From Schistocephalus solidus (Eukaryota; Platyhelminthes; Cestoda; Diphyllobothriidea; Diphyllobothriidae), in assembly GCA_017591395.1 (NCBI GenBank), contig WEDG01003494.1, positions 62,001 to 126,000 on the forward strand: DNA of 64,000 nt, written 5' to 3'. Numbering within the stretch: the first letter of the stretch is position 1; the number at the start of each line of letters is the position of its first letter. The notes beneath the pieces were generated by a model. That model did not search any database, had not been told where the DNA came from, and saw nothing but the letters and a program-made list of their open reading frames with translations. Shown piece after piece: positions 1 through 12,029 of this stretch. A program made the translations under genes and the position numbers.

Positions 1-348
1 TCCCCATCCGCAGAGGATTTCAAAATAACAAATCAGACTTGTAATCATGCATGCATCCATATGACATTCTAGCTATCGCATGATTCAATCCACAGTAGTT
101 TGAGGTTAAAGAGCAGCAATGAAACTCTGCACAGCTTTAGAAAATTAATTCAGTCAATGGAGCCTCTCTGTTGAAGACGTAGGGACTGTGATTTACGAAA
201 GCGTTACGTAGTTTGGGCAAGGTTTCCATGTTGAGGCAAGTGTCTTCGGTGTCAATTGCACTACACTGTACAGACCTGGTCTTCGTGGTTCAGTAATGAT
301 TCTCAACTGCTGAAGCGAGTGAAAGCGAGGGTTACATAGATTCGAAGT
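1..348. other. Unannotated stretch
   Basis: No coding frame, RNA or repeat is recognised here. The next element begins at about 349. Confidence 0.4.
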
Positions 349-455
349 CTATTTATTAATGTACTGCCAGTTTACAGGCAAATTAAAAAGAGATATACAG
401 TAGAGGATCGAGCTGATAGTGAAAAAAACTCCTGATCGTTCTTTCTAGTGATCTA
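349..455 (-). mobile_element. LINE family B, 3'-terminal fragment
   Basis: About 100 bp match the 3' ends of the other family B copies at about 1,585, 13,340 and 16,905 (minus strand) and at about 21,300 (plus strand). All share the words GCCAGTTTACAGGCAA, GATATACAGTAG and AAAAAAACTCCTGATC in the same order. It is a 5'-truncated copy that keeps only the untranslated end, the usual result of aborted target-primed reverse transcription. No coding sequence remains. Confidence 0.6.
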
Positions 456-479
456 TTGCCTTTAGGTATTTTAATTCAG

Positions 480-535
480 TATTCAGTATATATAAGGGAG
501 ATAGGCAGAGCCTTTGAAAACCCTATTTACAGATA
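480..535 (-). mobile_element. CR1-like LINE 3' end
   Basis: The block TAAGGGAGATAGGCAGAGCC followed by TTTGAAAACCCTAT is repeated with small changes at 27,215-27,265 and resembles the family A tails at about 1,175-1,215 and 32,276-32,318. It lies directly downstream, on the minus strand, of the RT C-terminal remnant at 586-1149, so it probably is that element's 3' untranslated end. Confidence 0.45.
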
Positions 536-585
536 GACGCTAGCAAAACAAGCAAATGTTACATGGCGATAGTCGTTTTAGTATA

Positions 586-1149
586 TCAATCATTGCTGTC
601 GACTAAATATATGTTCATCAAGTAAAAAAATGCATCAAGTCTTCTTTTTTTAAACATTTCAACGCTTTCAGCCTGAACAACTGAGGCTGGCAGTTTGTTC
701 CATTCGTCAATCACCCGTTGGGAAAAGAAGTTGGCCCGCACTTCAAGTTTGGCGTGATTTCTTTTCAGTTTGTATTGGTGACCTCGGAGACTTGTCATGT
801 TTGCCAATTCAAAAAAAGTTGGCCATCTGAAGAGCACAATCAACTCCTCTGACCAGTTTGAAGACTAAGATCATATCCCCTCTGTATTGCCTATAAGAGA
901 GGAAAAATTTTAAGTCTTTCTAGGCGGCCCTCATAGGGTAGGCATTCCAATCCGCTGACTAGTTTCGTTGCCCTCCGTTGAACTTTCTCCAGCAGAGCGT
1001 AGTCATGTTTCGTCCAAGGGCGCCACGCCTGAACGCAATATTCCAACACCGGCCGGATAAATGTTCCAAACACGCGCCCAAAAAGCTCTCCGTCAAAATT
1101 AACGAAGGACCTTCTGATTGCACCCTAAGATACACATAGCTTTCTTTGC
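586..1149 (-). mobile_element. CR1/Jockey-like LINE, C-terminal RT remnant
   Basis: Minus-strand translation gives the region that follows the catalytic core in CR1/Jockey reverse transcriptases: a LEYCVQAWRPW segment, then LLEKVQRRATKLV, then after a frame change LRGHQYKLKRNHAKLEVR and NFFSQRVIDEWNKLP. These words are typical of the 'thumb' and C-terminal part of such RTs. Two overlapping frames are needed, so it is broken. It ends at about 1,149 against the (TTGAA)n tail of a family A copy. It may be the missing 3' part of LINE C at 5,985-8,560, separated by the insertion of the A and B elements between them; that link is inference. Confidence 0.7.
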
Positions 1150-1580
1150 GATTTTAAATTCAATTCAATTCAATTTATTGAGGGAAATGGACATGGGCCT
1201 TTGAGTTCCTTATTGGTAACGTTAAATTAAGTGCGGTGTACAGAGAGATCAGGTGGGTTGCAAAAGTTAAAAGGTGATCATAAAATATGACAAGTGTTGC
1301 GTGAATCTTGAGGGTTAAGTTAAATTCCCCAACGCTCCGGCTTATTTTGGAACATTAAATTTTCAAGGTTCCTTTTAAAGCTTTCCAGTGATGGTGACAT
1401 CAAATTGTCTACAGGGCGGGCATTCCATATTTCGACCACTCTGACAGAAAGGAAGAACTTGCGCATATCCAGCCTCGCCTGCTGGACGCGCAGTTTCGAT
1501 GGGTGACTTCGAAGATGGGTCATGGCAGTAAATGCAGAGAAGTCCGAAAATTCCAGGCCGAAATCCAATTCCTTCACAAT
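1150..1580 (-). mobile_element. LINE family A, 3'-terminal fragment
   Basis: On the minus strand the last 80 or so codons of the family A ORF2 are open (LEFSDFSAFTAMTHLRSH, then LSVRVVEIWNARPVD). They are followed by a 3' UTR ending in AATAAA and a short (TTGAA)n tail at about 1,155-1,180. The coding part nearly repeats that of the larger A copy at 2,402-2,650. A 3' end made of a short tandem repeat is characteristic of CR1-like elements. It is 5'-truncated and cannot be autonomous. Confidence 0.7.
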
Positions 1581-1582
1581 TA

Positions 1583-2401
1583 ATTATTTATTCATTGCCA
1601 GTTTACAGGCAAGGTCAAAAGGGATATACAGTAGGGGGTCGAGCTGACAGGGAAAAAAACTCCTGATCGTTCTTTATAGTGTTTTCAGGAGAAAAACTGC
1701 AGCCTATTGAACGGATTAAAGTTCAGGACAGGGGAGTATTGACACAGGTGCACGGTGTAGTACTTCTCCCTTCATTGTTGTAGATCAGGTATTCTGTACA
1801 GCGGGTATGTCGGTGAACTGCTGCTCGCTTTCGACTGAAGAATACCCCGATCATGGACTGCAGAACCAACAATATTGCCTTCAGCATGAAGCCCGGCACC
1901 GGATTCAGAGTCCGTGGACGCCATCAGAATGGAAGAGAGCTTCCAGAGAATCAGCACCCAAAATTTGTGGAAGGTGTCCTGAATGTAGAGAACTAGTGAC
2001 AGCTCTCGTAAATAAAGGATAGTTTTAATACTTCTGGGTAGTTTATTCCAGATTGCTATAGCGTTTACCGAAAAAACGGAAGGTATCTAACGGTGCGTGC
2101 CAAAGGAAGAAATAAAAATACAACTCGATGACTTGAGCGCCGAGAGTGGTCGAGCTGTCTCAGAGATGTAAGGGGGTTAAAGATAAGACTGTTTAAAAGT
2201 TTTAACAATAAAAATAGTGTCTTCTGTAATCTACGAAGCCAGAACGGGTCGAGGCTTGTAAGCTCACAGCGTTGTTGGTAGGGCAGGTTCCTGTGCTCTG
2301 CAGTGAAAACTCTTTTAGTAAAGAAGTGCTGGACTGATTCTATCTTCCTCCGTTCACTCGCGTGCAGAAGGCTTAATAGAAACGAGCAGTATTCCAGACT
2401 C
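1583..2401 (-). mobile_element. LINE family B, 5'-truncated copy
   Basis: The minus strand codes for the C-terminal end of the family B RT: LEYCSFLLSLLHASERRKIE, then KRVFTAEHRNLPYQQRCELT and a line with SLDPFWLRRLQK, then SLRQLDHSRRSSHR. The 3' UTR holds the family B words (ATTGCCAGTTTACAGGCAA and CTCCTGATCG). It sits precisely between two family A copies, so it is either a later insertion into A or a junction of independent truncated insertions. The reading frame decays toward the 3' end. Confidence 0.7.
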
Positions 2402-5400
2402 CGGTTCATTTTGGAACATTAAATTTTCAAGGTTCCTTTTTAAACTTTTTAGCGATGGTGACATCACATTGTCTACAGGGTGGGCATTCCATATTTTGAC
2501 CACTCTGACAGAAAGGAAGAACTTGCGCATATCCAGCCTCACCTGCTGGATACGCAGTTTCGATGGGTGACCTCGAAGATGGGTCATGGCAGTAAATGCA
2601 GAGAAGTCCGAGAATTCCAGGCAGAAATAAAATTCCTTCACAATGTGCAATGTCTGCAGGAGATCCTCGCGCATTTGCTTATAACTCAAAGGGAACAGAT
2701 TTAGGTTCATTAGGCAGGTTGCATATGGCAAGGAGCTTAGACTCCTAACCATTTCGGTGGCTCTACTTTGTAATCGTTCGAGGCAGTTCTGATCTTGAAC
2801 TGTCCAGGGTCTCCAGGCTTGTATAGCATATTCCAAATGCGGCATAACAAATGTTCCAAACATCTAAGCGAAGAGATCTTCATCGAAATGCAAGAAGGCT
2901 CGTTTAATGGCGTGCAACACAGCCATTGCGCTCTTCACTTCTCTCGAGCAGTGAGAGTACAGTTTTAAGGTGGTGGTCGTTAACACCTAAGGTTTTTTTG
3001 GGTTTCCCTGCCTCTTAAGGCTTCACCGTTGAGAAAGAAGTTTCTACTTTCGGTAGATCCGGATGGGTTGCCTAAGCGAATTATTGTACACTTATCGACT
3101 TTCAACCGCAAAAGCCAATGATTCGACCACTCCTCCAAATTAGTTAGGTTGATCTGTAGTTTATCTTCGTTGAAAGGGCTCTGGATTACCTTCCAGATTT
3201 TAATGTCGTCGGCCAAAATTGCTGTTTCTTAGTCAAGATCCCTGACACAATCAACCCCGTCTATTAGGAACAGTATTGGCCCTAGTACTGAACCCTGAGG
3301 AACCCCACTTTCGCCCGCAGCAGAACTTGACCACTTTTGGCCGATGCATACAAACTGGTGCCTAACCACCAGGAAGTTTACAACCCATTCGAGGAGGTTA
3401 CCTCTGATTCCAATTCTTTCTAGCCTGTACAACAGGCCCAGGTGCGGCACAGTGTCGAAGGCCTTTTGAAAGTCAATGAAAATGATTTGAACCACATGCC
3501 TATCTTCAAGTGCTTGAGTCCAGCTCTGGAGAGATTGCAGCAAGTTTGTCATGTAGGATATTCCTTTCTGGAACCCATGTTGACAGTTTGATAACAATGA
3601 ATGAGTCTCTAGGAATTGCACCAATTTGCACTTGATGATCAATTTGATAACCTTGACGAGGATTCATATCAAGCTTATGGACCTGTAAGTTGTCACTGAT
3701 GCCCGGCTTCCGCTTTTGTATAAGGGAGTTAGATGTACCAGCTTCCAATCGATAGGAAGTGTTCCAGAGTCAAATGAAATTTGGAAGAGCACTAACATAG
3801 GCGTGGAAAGTTCATAGGCAAGTTCTTTCAAAAGCTTGGGTTGAAGCTCGTCCGGTCTTAGAGCTTTCAACTCGTTTAGTTGCTTTAACTCCCTTAGGAT
3901 CAGAACTTCTGATAATTGCATGTGGCTAAGGCTTGCAGTCGACAGATACTCCACTAAGGGACGAATGAACCTTGTGTCGTTTGTGTAGACTGAGCCGTAT
4001 AACTGTGAAAAGTACTCAGCTTTGTCCTTGTTTACTGCAATTTCAACGCCCACGGCAGTCTTAATCATCGGGATTTTATGCTTATTCCTTTTACATCTGC
4101 GAAGGTAACTGTAGATTTACTTTGGATTCCGCGTTGTCTTTTGCAGGAAAGTCGCCTCGAATTCTCGTCGCGTTTATAGGATAAGGCTTCTCAGTTTATT
4201 TCTCTGTGTTTTGTACTCGTTAAAATTGACGACTTGATTATACTCGCAGTATTTTCTCCATAATTTGTACTACCTGTTTATTTACCTTTTTAGGTTGCTG
4301 TCTAGTCACCCAAGACACTTGCTCTGGTGGACACTCGTTAGTGGGTTTTGGTTGTCCATGAGTTGCAGAAGAGCATTCTGGAACAACTTCCAATCTTTGT
4401 TACCAGTGCCCAAAAAATTGAGGTCCAGTTGGGATCGGTTAAATTTGTTCGCATCTCATGAACATTTCCTCGCCTAAAGTTTCGCCTTTTTTCTTCTGAA
4501 GCAGGCAAAACAGAGAAAAAAGAGTAGTCCAACATGATCATTCGACCAAGCGGAGGCATTGAAATAAGCTCATCAATGCTGCCTGATGTTTTCGCAAAAA
4601 ACCAGGTTGATACAGTTAGTCCTTTGTCTTTCACGTGCCCTGCTGAGTAACATTATATATTGTGTGAGGAGAACCTTAAAGGCTTTTTGCCTAAAACCAT
4701 AATACAAAGTCGATTTTGGGCATGATTATTAAAAAGTGCTCCAGTTAATTCCTGCTGCGTTGAAGTCACCCATAATCATGATATTAGGTTGACTGGAGAT
4801 TTTTGCTTGTTGCAACAGCTGGGTGTCTGCAACTCGGTCTGTTCTAGGTGCTCAATAGAGAGTGAGGACATCAAGACATGGAGAACCAAGAGCCTTGATG
4901 TTCAACCATATGGCTTCCGTGCTGCATGAAAACTTGCTGGTCTTGCCGGACACCATCAGGACTTCTTTCATATACCCAATTATTTCCCCAGCCTGTCGGT
5001 TTTCTCAGTTCCTCCGATATATTTTGTATCCAGACAGTTATTTCGCTATCTCGAATACGGCTGAACAGCCAGGTTTCGGTAGCTGCTATCGCATCTGGAG
5101 ATACTTCGGTAAAGCAAATTTTTATCTCATCAAGTTTAGATAAAATGCTTTGGGAAATTGTATACAAGCACTTCAATTTTGTGCAAGCCAAACTTCCGGT
5201 TGCGTTCATCAATGTTACTGGCCTAACTGCATCCCGGCGGAAGTCAATTCCGCAGGCCTGTTCCGTTGTTTGATGATTTTCTGTAACTTTGGTTCCCCCG
5301 TTCAGAACACTGGGCGTTACTGACTTAGTTCTTTTATCTCTTTGGGCGATTGGTTCCCTAATGGCGTCGGCGTTAGTGGTGGCTGCAATCGTCCTTAATA

Positions 5401-5984
5401 AAATTGATTGATTCAATGGAAACGTCATATTCTTTTGAACTCCCTTCCATTGAAGATACACAGATTGTTTTCGCTACCCTTCAGTCATGCTTGTAATTCC
5501 AATATAAGTTCGCGGCGTTTCAGCCTCTCCGTTGGAGGAGTAGTCTGGTTAAAAAAGAACAACTGTTTATGCGAGTGACGGAAGTTGGCTTTTTTGGATA
5601 CGATCGTCTGGATTAAGTCTTTGCTCTCTAGCATAATTTTCCGAGGTCGCGGTTGTGATGTCCTATGTTATCTTCACGCCTTGTGCCGATCGGGAATGCT
5701 TTCAGAACTTTCACTTACATGCCTGGCTAGAGCAGCTGATAACGGAGGCCATGAAAAAAGGCGAGATCCTCAGCGACACGGTCTTCAGGTAAGGCTGCAG
5801 TTGATTCGTGCAAACCCTGAATAACTAAACAGTGTTGCCGATCCCAATACTCGTGATTTTGGCTTTCGGTTAAGTTCTTCTTAAGAGCACAAGGGCGATT
5901 TACGGATCTCTCACTGGGATTTACTCTACTTCATTTGTAGGGTTTCCCTTTTCCACTTTGCCATGGGTTTGTTTCTTCGCTTTC
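2402..5984 (-). mobile_element. LINE family A (CR1/Jockey-like), nearly full length, inactive
   Basis: Read on the minus strand, the order is as follows. About 5,480-5,980 is a frameshifted ORF1 remnant (CLVIQGLHES, AEDLAFFHGL, and RPRPLKI-type words). About 4,871-5,461 contains the start of an APE-type endonuclease (KLDEIKICFTEVSPDAIAAT, ETWLF). A linker lies at 4,338-4,634. The RT covers 4,068-2,980: PDELQPKLLKELAYEL, IFIDFQKAFDTVPH, GVPQGSVLGPILFLI, then LADDIKIW. The RT C-terminus lies at 2,863-2,402. One in-frame stop (at about 3,226) separates the GVPQGSVLGP block from the LADD catalytic box, and further frame breaks occur in the endonuclease. The element would encode RNA-binding ORF1p and an EN-RT that copies its own transcript at the target. 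The 3' tail is missing at 2,402, where a family B fragment abuts. Confidence 0.8.
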
Positions 5985-8560
5985 AATGGTTTCCCAGTGC
6001 AACTTGGCGTCTCCAATACAAACACTTTAGCGCTTGCCAGTGAGAAAATTGGCCAGCTATTAGAGTAGGTTGCCAATCACACCCATTTGATGCAGCTTTA
6101 GTATCAAACGACTGTGTGGGACCCTGTCAAAGGCTTTGCTAACTTCAATGTAGACCGTATCGACTGAAAAACCCGTTTCTAATGATTTCGTCCAGCTTTC
6201 CGTGGATATTAGCAGGTTTGTAAGGCAGGATCGACCACGTCGAAATCCATGTTGATATGAACTAAGCAAGTTATTAATTTAAATATGTCTCATCAGTTCC
6301 GCTTTGATTATCTTCTTTTATTATTTTGTGACAGATACTTGTGAGGCTGATTGGTCTGAAGCTATTTTGTGATGCTCTCTCTCCTCCTTTATAGATGGGA
6401 GTTATGTTAACTAGCTTCCACTCGGTAGGCAAAGATCCCACCTCCATCGAAATTTCAAAGATCTTTGAAAGCGGAGACTCCTGCTGGTTGGTGAGTTCAT
6501 TCAGAACTTTTGCAGATATGACATCAGGGCCAGGCGATTAAGTGGGTTGTAGCTGTTTCAGAGTTTTCCTTACTGCGTCTGTTGGGAACGTCAACGTGCT
6601 TATTTTATCTGTAGGTATGGCAATACTATGGTGTTCGTTCTCTTGAAAAGGCGGTTCCTCTGTACACACCGACATAAAGAAATTAGATAAGAGGTTGTTC
6701 TTATCAGAGTTTTCGGTTAACTTGCTTCACTTATAGTCGTTTAGACAAAGAATGGAGTCCCGATTTCTTTTTTCCTTACTAACGTAAGCAAAGAACTTTT
6801 TCGAGTTTCTTGGTATGTCTTTGACTTTTTCTGAATCAAAGGTTGGTGTTTCTTTTCTCAGAAGATTCCGACACCGATTTCACTTTTTCTTAAAAGTGAT
6901 AAAATTTTCGAGTTGTTGATATCTGGCGTATTTTCTCTAGAGTCTTCTTTTCTTCTTCAGATCCCTTTTCTTATCTGATGTCACTAACTCGGGTAGGGAG
7001 ATGTGTTATCTCCTTTGAAGTGGACAGCAGTTATCTACCAACTGCTGCATCAAGTTACTAAAGAAGATCCAGGCAGCGCTTGGGTTAGGTACATGTGCAG
7101 GACTCTAGTCTATCTCATTCAGTAGTTCTTTCATTTTGGCATAATCTACTTTCCATACATTTTTCTCCCTAACTGCTCGAAGTTAGGGTACAGAAAAATG
7201 ACTGTACTCCCAAGCAAGAACACAATGGTCACTTCTTCCAAGGGGCGCGTAAGAACTTAAGCCAAGGATGCAAGCGTCGTCCCTACCAAACAGTTTCACT
7301 GCTGCCCATTTTGGAAACGCGTGTCCATTGTGACGTGTTGGGTAAGAAACTCGTCAGTTACTAACTGAAGTAATTTCTGTTTGAATTAATTCTCCGATCG
7401 CAAGCAGTACATCGATATCAATCGATGTCGGGAAAGTTTAAATCTCCAAGTATTAATACGTGTTTGCTACGGCAGATTTGTTTTCACTACGTGATTGGTG
7501 CTTCGTCCGTGTCCTTCTGTTGTCCTGGGGATCGATATACCACGGCAATATGGAGGTCCGGTTGGTTTGGGGATTTAAATTTACAACTAAGTATTTTGCA
7601 AAACGTGTTCCCATTTCGTGATGGCACATCCTGAATGCAGCCAATGCCATCTCTTATGAATATTGCGATTCCTCCGACCCTACGTCCTTTTCTATCCATG
7701 CGGACAAGCTGAAAGCCATCTATCTTGACTTCTGCGTCTGCGATTTGCTCATTTAACCATATTTCAGTATAAGCTATGAAGTCAGGTATGAAATGGTTTA
7801 AGGTCAGTTTTGATTTCATCCATTCTTTTGAATAGACTCTGCAAATTTGGGAAAATCATTGTCATCTTGTTTTTTTCTCTCGATCTCTGAAGATTTTTTG
7901 TTGTTTCTTGCACCTGGTGATTATTGCTGGATATTTTGCAAGCTATATCCATTCCCCTGTCTGGGTTAAAATGTATATGCATTTGGTAGGGCTGTTGGGC
8001 GGCGTAGTTGCCGTCAGTTTCACCGGATGTTCCCATAAAAACGAGCGCACCGATTTTATGATTGTGTTTTCTACCATTTTCAAGTTTATTTCCCTTTCTT
8101 ATTGACTTCTTTTCAATTCAGTGTACTCATTTTCATCCGATCGGTGGGAGATTATTTCGGCCGAAAAAAGACTTTACGATGATTTTTTCTTCGTCTGGAC
8201 TTTCGAGAGAGAAGTAGATCTACCTGTTGTTTGCTTTCCAAGCCAAATTTCCCCGGTCTTGGCCGAATTCCGTCGAGCAATGATTTACTTTTCGTACAGA
8301 TAGATTCAGTAAGCACCAGATTTTCCAAACCTGAGAAAATGCAAGATACCGTTTTATCCTTGCATATTTTCTTGCTGGTCATCTGTCTTTCAACTGACTC
8401 AGAGGTTTGTTCTAATGACTTTGTTCTTTTTCTCTTTTTGTTTCGTTGAATATTGTGTCCAGTGACCTTAAGTATTTCCTTGCGATTATTAAAGTCTAGC
8501 TTGCTGATGTTTTTTTTCAGTTCTTTTGCATCGTGTTCCAGCGATTAAATTTTGTTAGGT
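5985..8560 (-). mobile_element. LINE family C (CR1/Jockey-like), 3'-truncated, inactive
   Basis: Minus strand, 5' to 3'. An ORF1 remnant lies at about 8,152-8,560 (IRPRPGKFGLESKQQVDLLL followed by LSRKSR, a usual ORF1p block). The endonuclease lies at 8,036-7,487 in several frames (NLQSLFKRMDEIK, FIAYTEIWLNEQI, VGGIAIFIRDG, VVYRSPG). After a long decayed linker the RT reappears at 6,545-5,985 (DVISAKVL, SYQHGFRRGRSCLTNLL, VYIEVSKAFDRVPH, then LANFLTGKR). It stops where the ORF1 of LINE A begins, so A probably inserted into or replaced its 3' half. The missing C-terminus may be the remnant at 586-1149. Stops and frameshifts throughout. Confidence 0.7.
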
Positions 8561-8854
8561 TTGATGATTACTGCTATTATTTCCGAGAGGAGCGAGGTCT
8601 CTTTCTAATCTCAAAACTCTGGTTGTGAGTTATCGGCATCCATCACAGTGCACCTACCCCTCAATGTTTATCTTATTTCGGTTGAGTGCAGTAGCGTACT
8701 TCTTTCTTCAATATTGCTGCTTGGTGGTTCTTCTCGGTCAGCTGTGTGTAACTTGAGTATTTCTGTTAAGTTTTTGTCACACTAAATTGAAAACGGTTTA
8801 CAAAGGTGGGATATATCATTATTTTTTGAGTAAGTGCTATTTGTTTTTTGTCTG

Positions 8855-9020
8855 CCAGCTGTCCGGGCGTGCCCAAGCGGTCAAGATCGTTGGTCGCTAA
8901 TCGAGAGGTTGGTGTTTTGAATCCGGCCTGTGACGGCGAATATTCTTCTCGCGTAGTTGGGTCGTGAACATTGACATTTTCCATGTCAGCAAGATTTCGA
9001 CGAGGATGCATTAATTTTTA
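8855..9020 (+). mobile_element. tRNA-Ser-derived SINE
   Basis: The head reads like a degenerate tRNA-Ser. It has an A-box-like CGTGCCCAAGCGGTCAAGAT, an anticodon-loop-like CGCTAAT with GCT in the anticodon position, and a B-box-like GTTTTGAATCC. The stems no longer pair well, so it is not a functional tRNA gene. About 90 bp of unrelated tail follow, ending near GACGAGGATGCATTAAT. This head-plus-tail layout is that of a SINE transcribed from an internal Pol III promoter. No second full copy was seen in the window. Confidence 0.55.
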
Positions 9021-11458
9021 ACGAACGGCTTAAAGTTTCAAGCGAAGAGTTTACAGAGAACAATAAGAAACAATTTTCCGAACCGAATTCATTATCAAAT
9101 GTTAATATAAATTAAAGAACCACTCAGCCTTTGAAGCGATGTTGCCAGTAGTTCTCCGTTTCTTTCCGATGTCCGACCCCTTTACTGGCGAGAGAATCTT
9201 TTCTGAAGACCGTAGAATGCGGGTTTCGCAGGGATCCGAAGGAAGCTGAGTTAGCCAATTTGTTAAGATTCCGATAGCGATTGTTGTATGCCTTACGATC
9301 ACAATGTCTCTCGAAACTTCTAGGCTGAGGCTTGTAAACACGGACAATCTGTGATCCAATGTCAACTTATTTCTTCGAGACCTGACTTCGGGCACAGATT
9401 ATTGGCCAAAAAATCAAAATGCTTGGAGACGAGCAAATTTCAAACCGAATTCAAGTGACGTGGTATGCCTTATATCATTGGTGACACATTGCATCTGGCA
9501 TACGCATACCGAAGGTCGTTCACCCTCCAGAATTACTGCCGTAAAATTACTCTCTGGCTTTTTTGGATTTGAGTGGGGAGCTCAAGGATGAAAATCTTAT
9601 GACCTCAATAACTGGAATTATTATTTCCCGATAGACAAAAATCCTAACCGTTGAATATTTTAATGCAATACACGTTGGATTATGAAGTGGATCATAGATC
9701 TGCATTGATAAGTCTTCTGACATCAAACAGCCTTTAGGTACAAAAATACTCTACTGCGTTCCATTTACACCAGTCACTCTCGAGCATAGATTTTGTTTTT
9801 ATTCTAATGGACACAAAGCTATTCCTTAAGAAAACGGGTCTTTTACGAGAGAAAGCAGTAACTTAGCCCAAACCTTAGTCTGGAAAACATATCTTACTTT
9901 GTAATGGCCTGCACCCAGATTTCTAAAACGGCGTCACTCAGTGCATGTTGCAGATATGACTGTTGTGGCATTTAAGCTTTTTTGCTGTATACGATTGAGC
10001 TTGAGACAACACGCTCGCGACGGGCCTTGTTTCACATGCCCACTTGGCACTTTATCGATCCCTAATCTATCACTTTCACCAATCGGGGAGCTCATAAGCG
10101 GTGTTCATTTGCTTTTTAGCATTATTAGATTTTTGCTTTTTTTACTCATACATTTCATGCAGGAAAAACAAAAACTATAAAAGCTATTTTTAAGACACTT
10201 GCTGTTCTGGTCTATTTTCCAGTACATGAAAATTGGCGGGGTGGGTACGGCTCAAGGTTTTTTCCTCTACAATCACCTCTCTCTTTTGAGTAACTAATAC
10301 AGTTAAGGCCTCAGCAACAGAACCCACAGGGATGCACACTTAATAATATTGATGAAACAATAAATATTAACGTGGTTACACTATAAAAGGACTTTTCAGG
10401 ATTATATTGATCTCTGTCTCTTGCTGCCTACCCTGAAACGCTGCCCTATGGCACCAAGGTAAATTTATCTATTTGCATTTGAGTTAACTCATTCCTGTTT
10501 ATTGTAATGCTTTCCAGTTACCCTTTGATTCGGAATTGAGCTTTACTTTGTTTGTCATAGACAAATTCTAGGAATAAAGGAAAAATATTAATATCCGGTT
10601 TTGAATTTTGCAAATGTTTCACACACTGGACGACAGCGTAGGCGACTTCAGTGTGCATATTTCCGTCGGTATTCAGGACTTAAATTACGTAAAGCTTGCA
10701 GCATATAGCTTTGAAGAGACGATGCTCATGCACTCCTTATAATCCGTACGTAGTATGAGAAGATCGGGCAAACGCTCAGTCAATAAGTACGATAAATCCC
10801 GCAAAGAGGTCTGTTCTACAGAGCGGTGCATGGATACAATCAAACACGGCCTGAACCGTCTTCAGGCAACCCGCGGAGCCGGTGTCTAGACCACACGACA
10901 ACCCGCGCCACTCGTATAACCTCACAGCATTTGCCGGGGCCTAGGGCTCCGTAACAGCCACTTGATCTCTCAAACACGCTTCCGTTATATAAAGGCGCTT
11001 CCCAAGGTTTACAAGGATTGGCAACAATGATCCATTTTTTAGTATTGCAAAAGGCGTCGGATGACTGGAAAAAGTACAAATTTACGAAGAAACGTTCAAC
11101 GGAGAGATGGCAATGAAGAATGGTCAACCTCACCTTAAAAGCTTGCTCCCACAACGGTAGTTGCTCTATTTTCCAGACTTACGCTTCGCATTTGACCCTA
11201 GTAGCAAGCGTATATGGAGGCGATATCGCGAATATCGAATTTTCGCCATTGGAGGCATCGACAGGTCATTGGTTCCCTCCCTGACGTAATCTGGCTCTTG
11301 ATTGGTAAGCAGTGTTTATTCAAGTAGGCACTTCCCGCGCGCGTGAATGCACGCCATTATTTCGTGGCGTACGCATGTGACGTTTGACGTGACAAGCCTC
11401 TCTCTGTGTTTTTGTTATCTATTTGTATCCGCTTGAATTTATTACATTATTGATAACT
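9021..11458. other. Mostly unannotated intergenic DNA
   Basis: No convincing gene is seen. At about 9,575-9,622 the words GGGGAGCTCAAGG and CCTCAATAA resemble the plus-oriented CR1-like tail at 32,448-32,491, so a short LINE end is likely there. Open frames (for example 9,102-9,395 minus and 10,840-11,154 minus) have no recognisable motif and look random. The sequence is AT-rich without strong low-complexity tracts. Confidence 0.4.
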
Positions 11459-12029
11459 ATGTTGAGACAGGAGATTGAAAGAACGCGAAGACGACGAAGT
11501 AAGCGATACGGGGACCTAATTTTAAGTGAAATCGAAGAGGTCGGCACGTGATTTCAAAGCATTAAATGAAAAATTACAGGACCGTTCCTACAGAGTTCAA
11601 CTGGTAGGCAACCCATTATATCCTTATTAATTACATTCGAACGACATAAGTCTACATATTAACTTAAAAGGCAGGAAAAACAAGAATGGTCTCTAAGGAT
11701 CGAAGATTTACGAGGTAATAATGGGTATGCCTGATTATGTATATCTATGGTCTATATAACAGAGGTGTTTGCGGCAGGGAATGCTAACAGAAAGGCGACC
11801 TTTTCTGACCAGGAGTCAGCTGTTACAAAACCACTGAAACCGTCACTTGATACACTGACAACGCGTGTACAGAAACAAAACTGTAGAACGCAAACAACCG
11901 GTAAGTATAACTCTAAGACTAATAAAAAATTATTTGTCAACTCTAGACAGCATATGCGGATCGTCGTTCCAGGACCCCGTGCGTGGGTTCTTCTGCATCG
12001 CCAATGAACAGCCTCAACACCTCCTGTGA
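11459..12029 (+). CDS. Candidate small spliced gene, unknown function
   Basis: Two exons join cleanly. Exon one is 11,747-11,900 (ATG start, ending at a GTAAGT donor). A 46-bp intron ends in AACTCTAG. Exon two is 11,947-12,029 (phase preserved, stop TGA). The joined frame is about 78 residues (start VYITEVFAAGNANRKATF, end FCIANEQPQHLL) and matches no family I recognise. Further exon-like pieces lie just upstream: ATG at about 11,459 with an Arg-rich stretch and a GTAAGC donor, about 11,562-11,606, and about 11,672-11,715. Introns this short are normal in flatworms. It could equally be a decayed transposon accessory gene like those at 25.1 and 30.5 kb. No promoter or poly(A) signal is assigned. 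Confidence 0.25.

Noticed and set aside
8868..8945. Functional tRNA-Ser gene
   Set aside because: Acceptor and T stems do not pair and a SINE-like tail follows.
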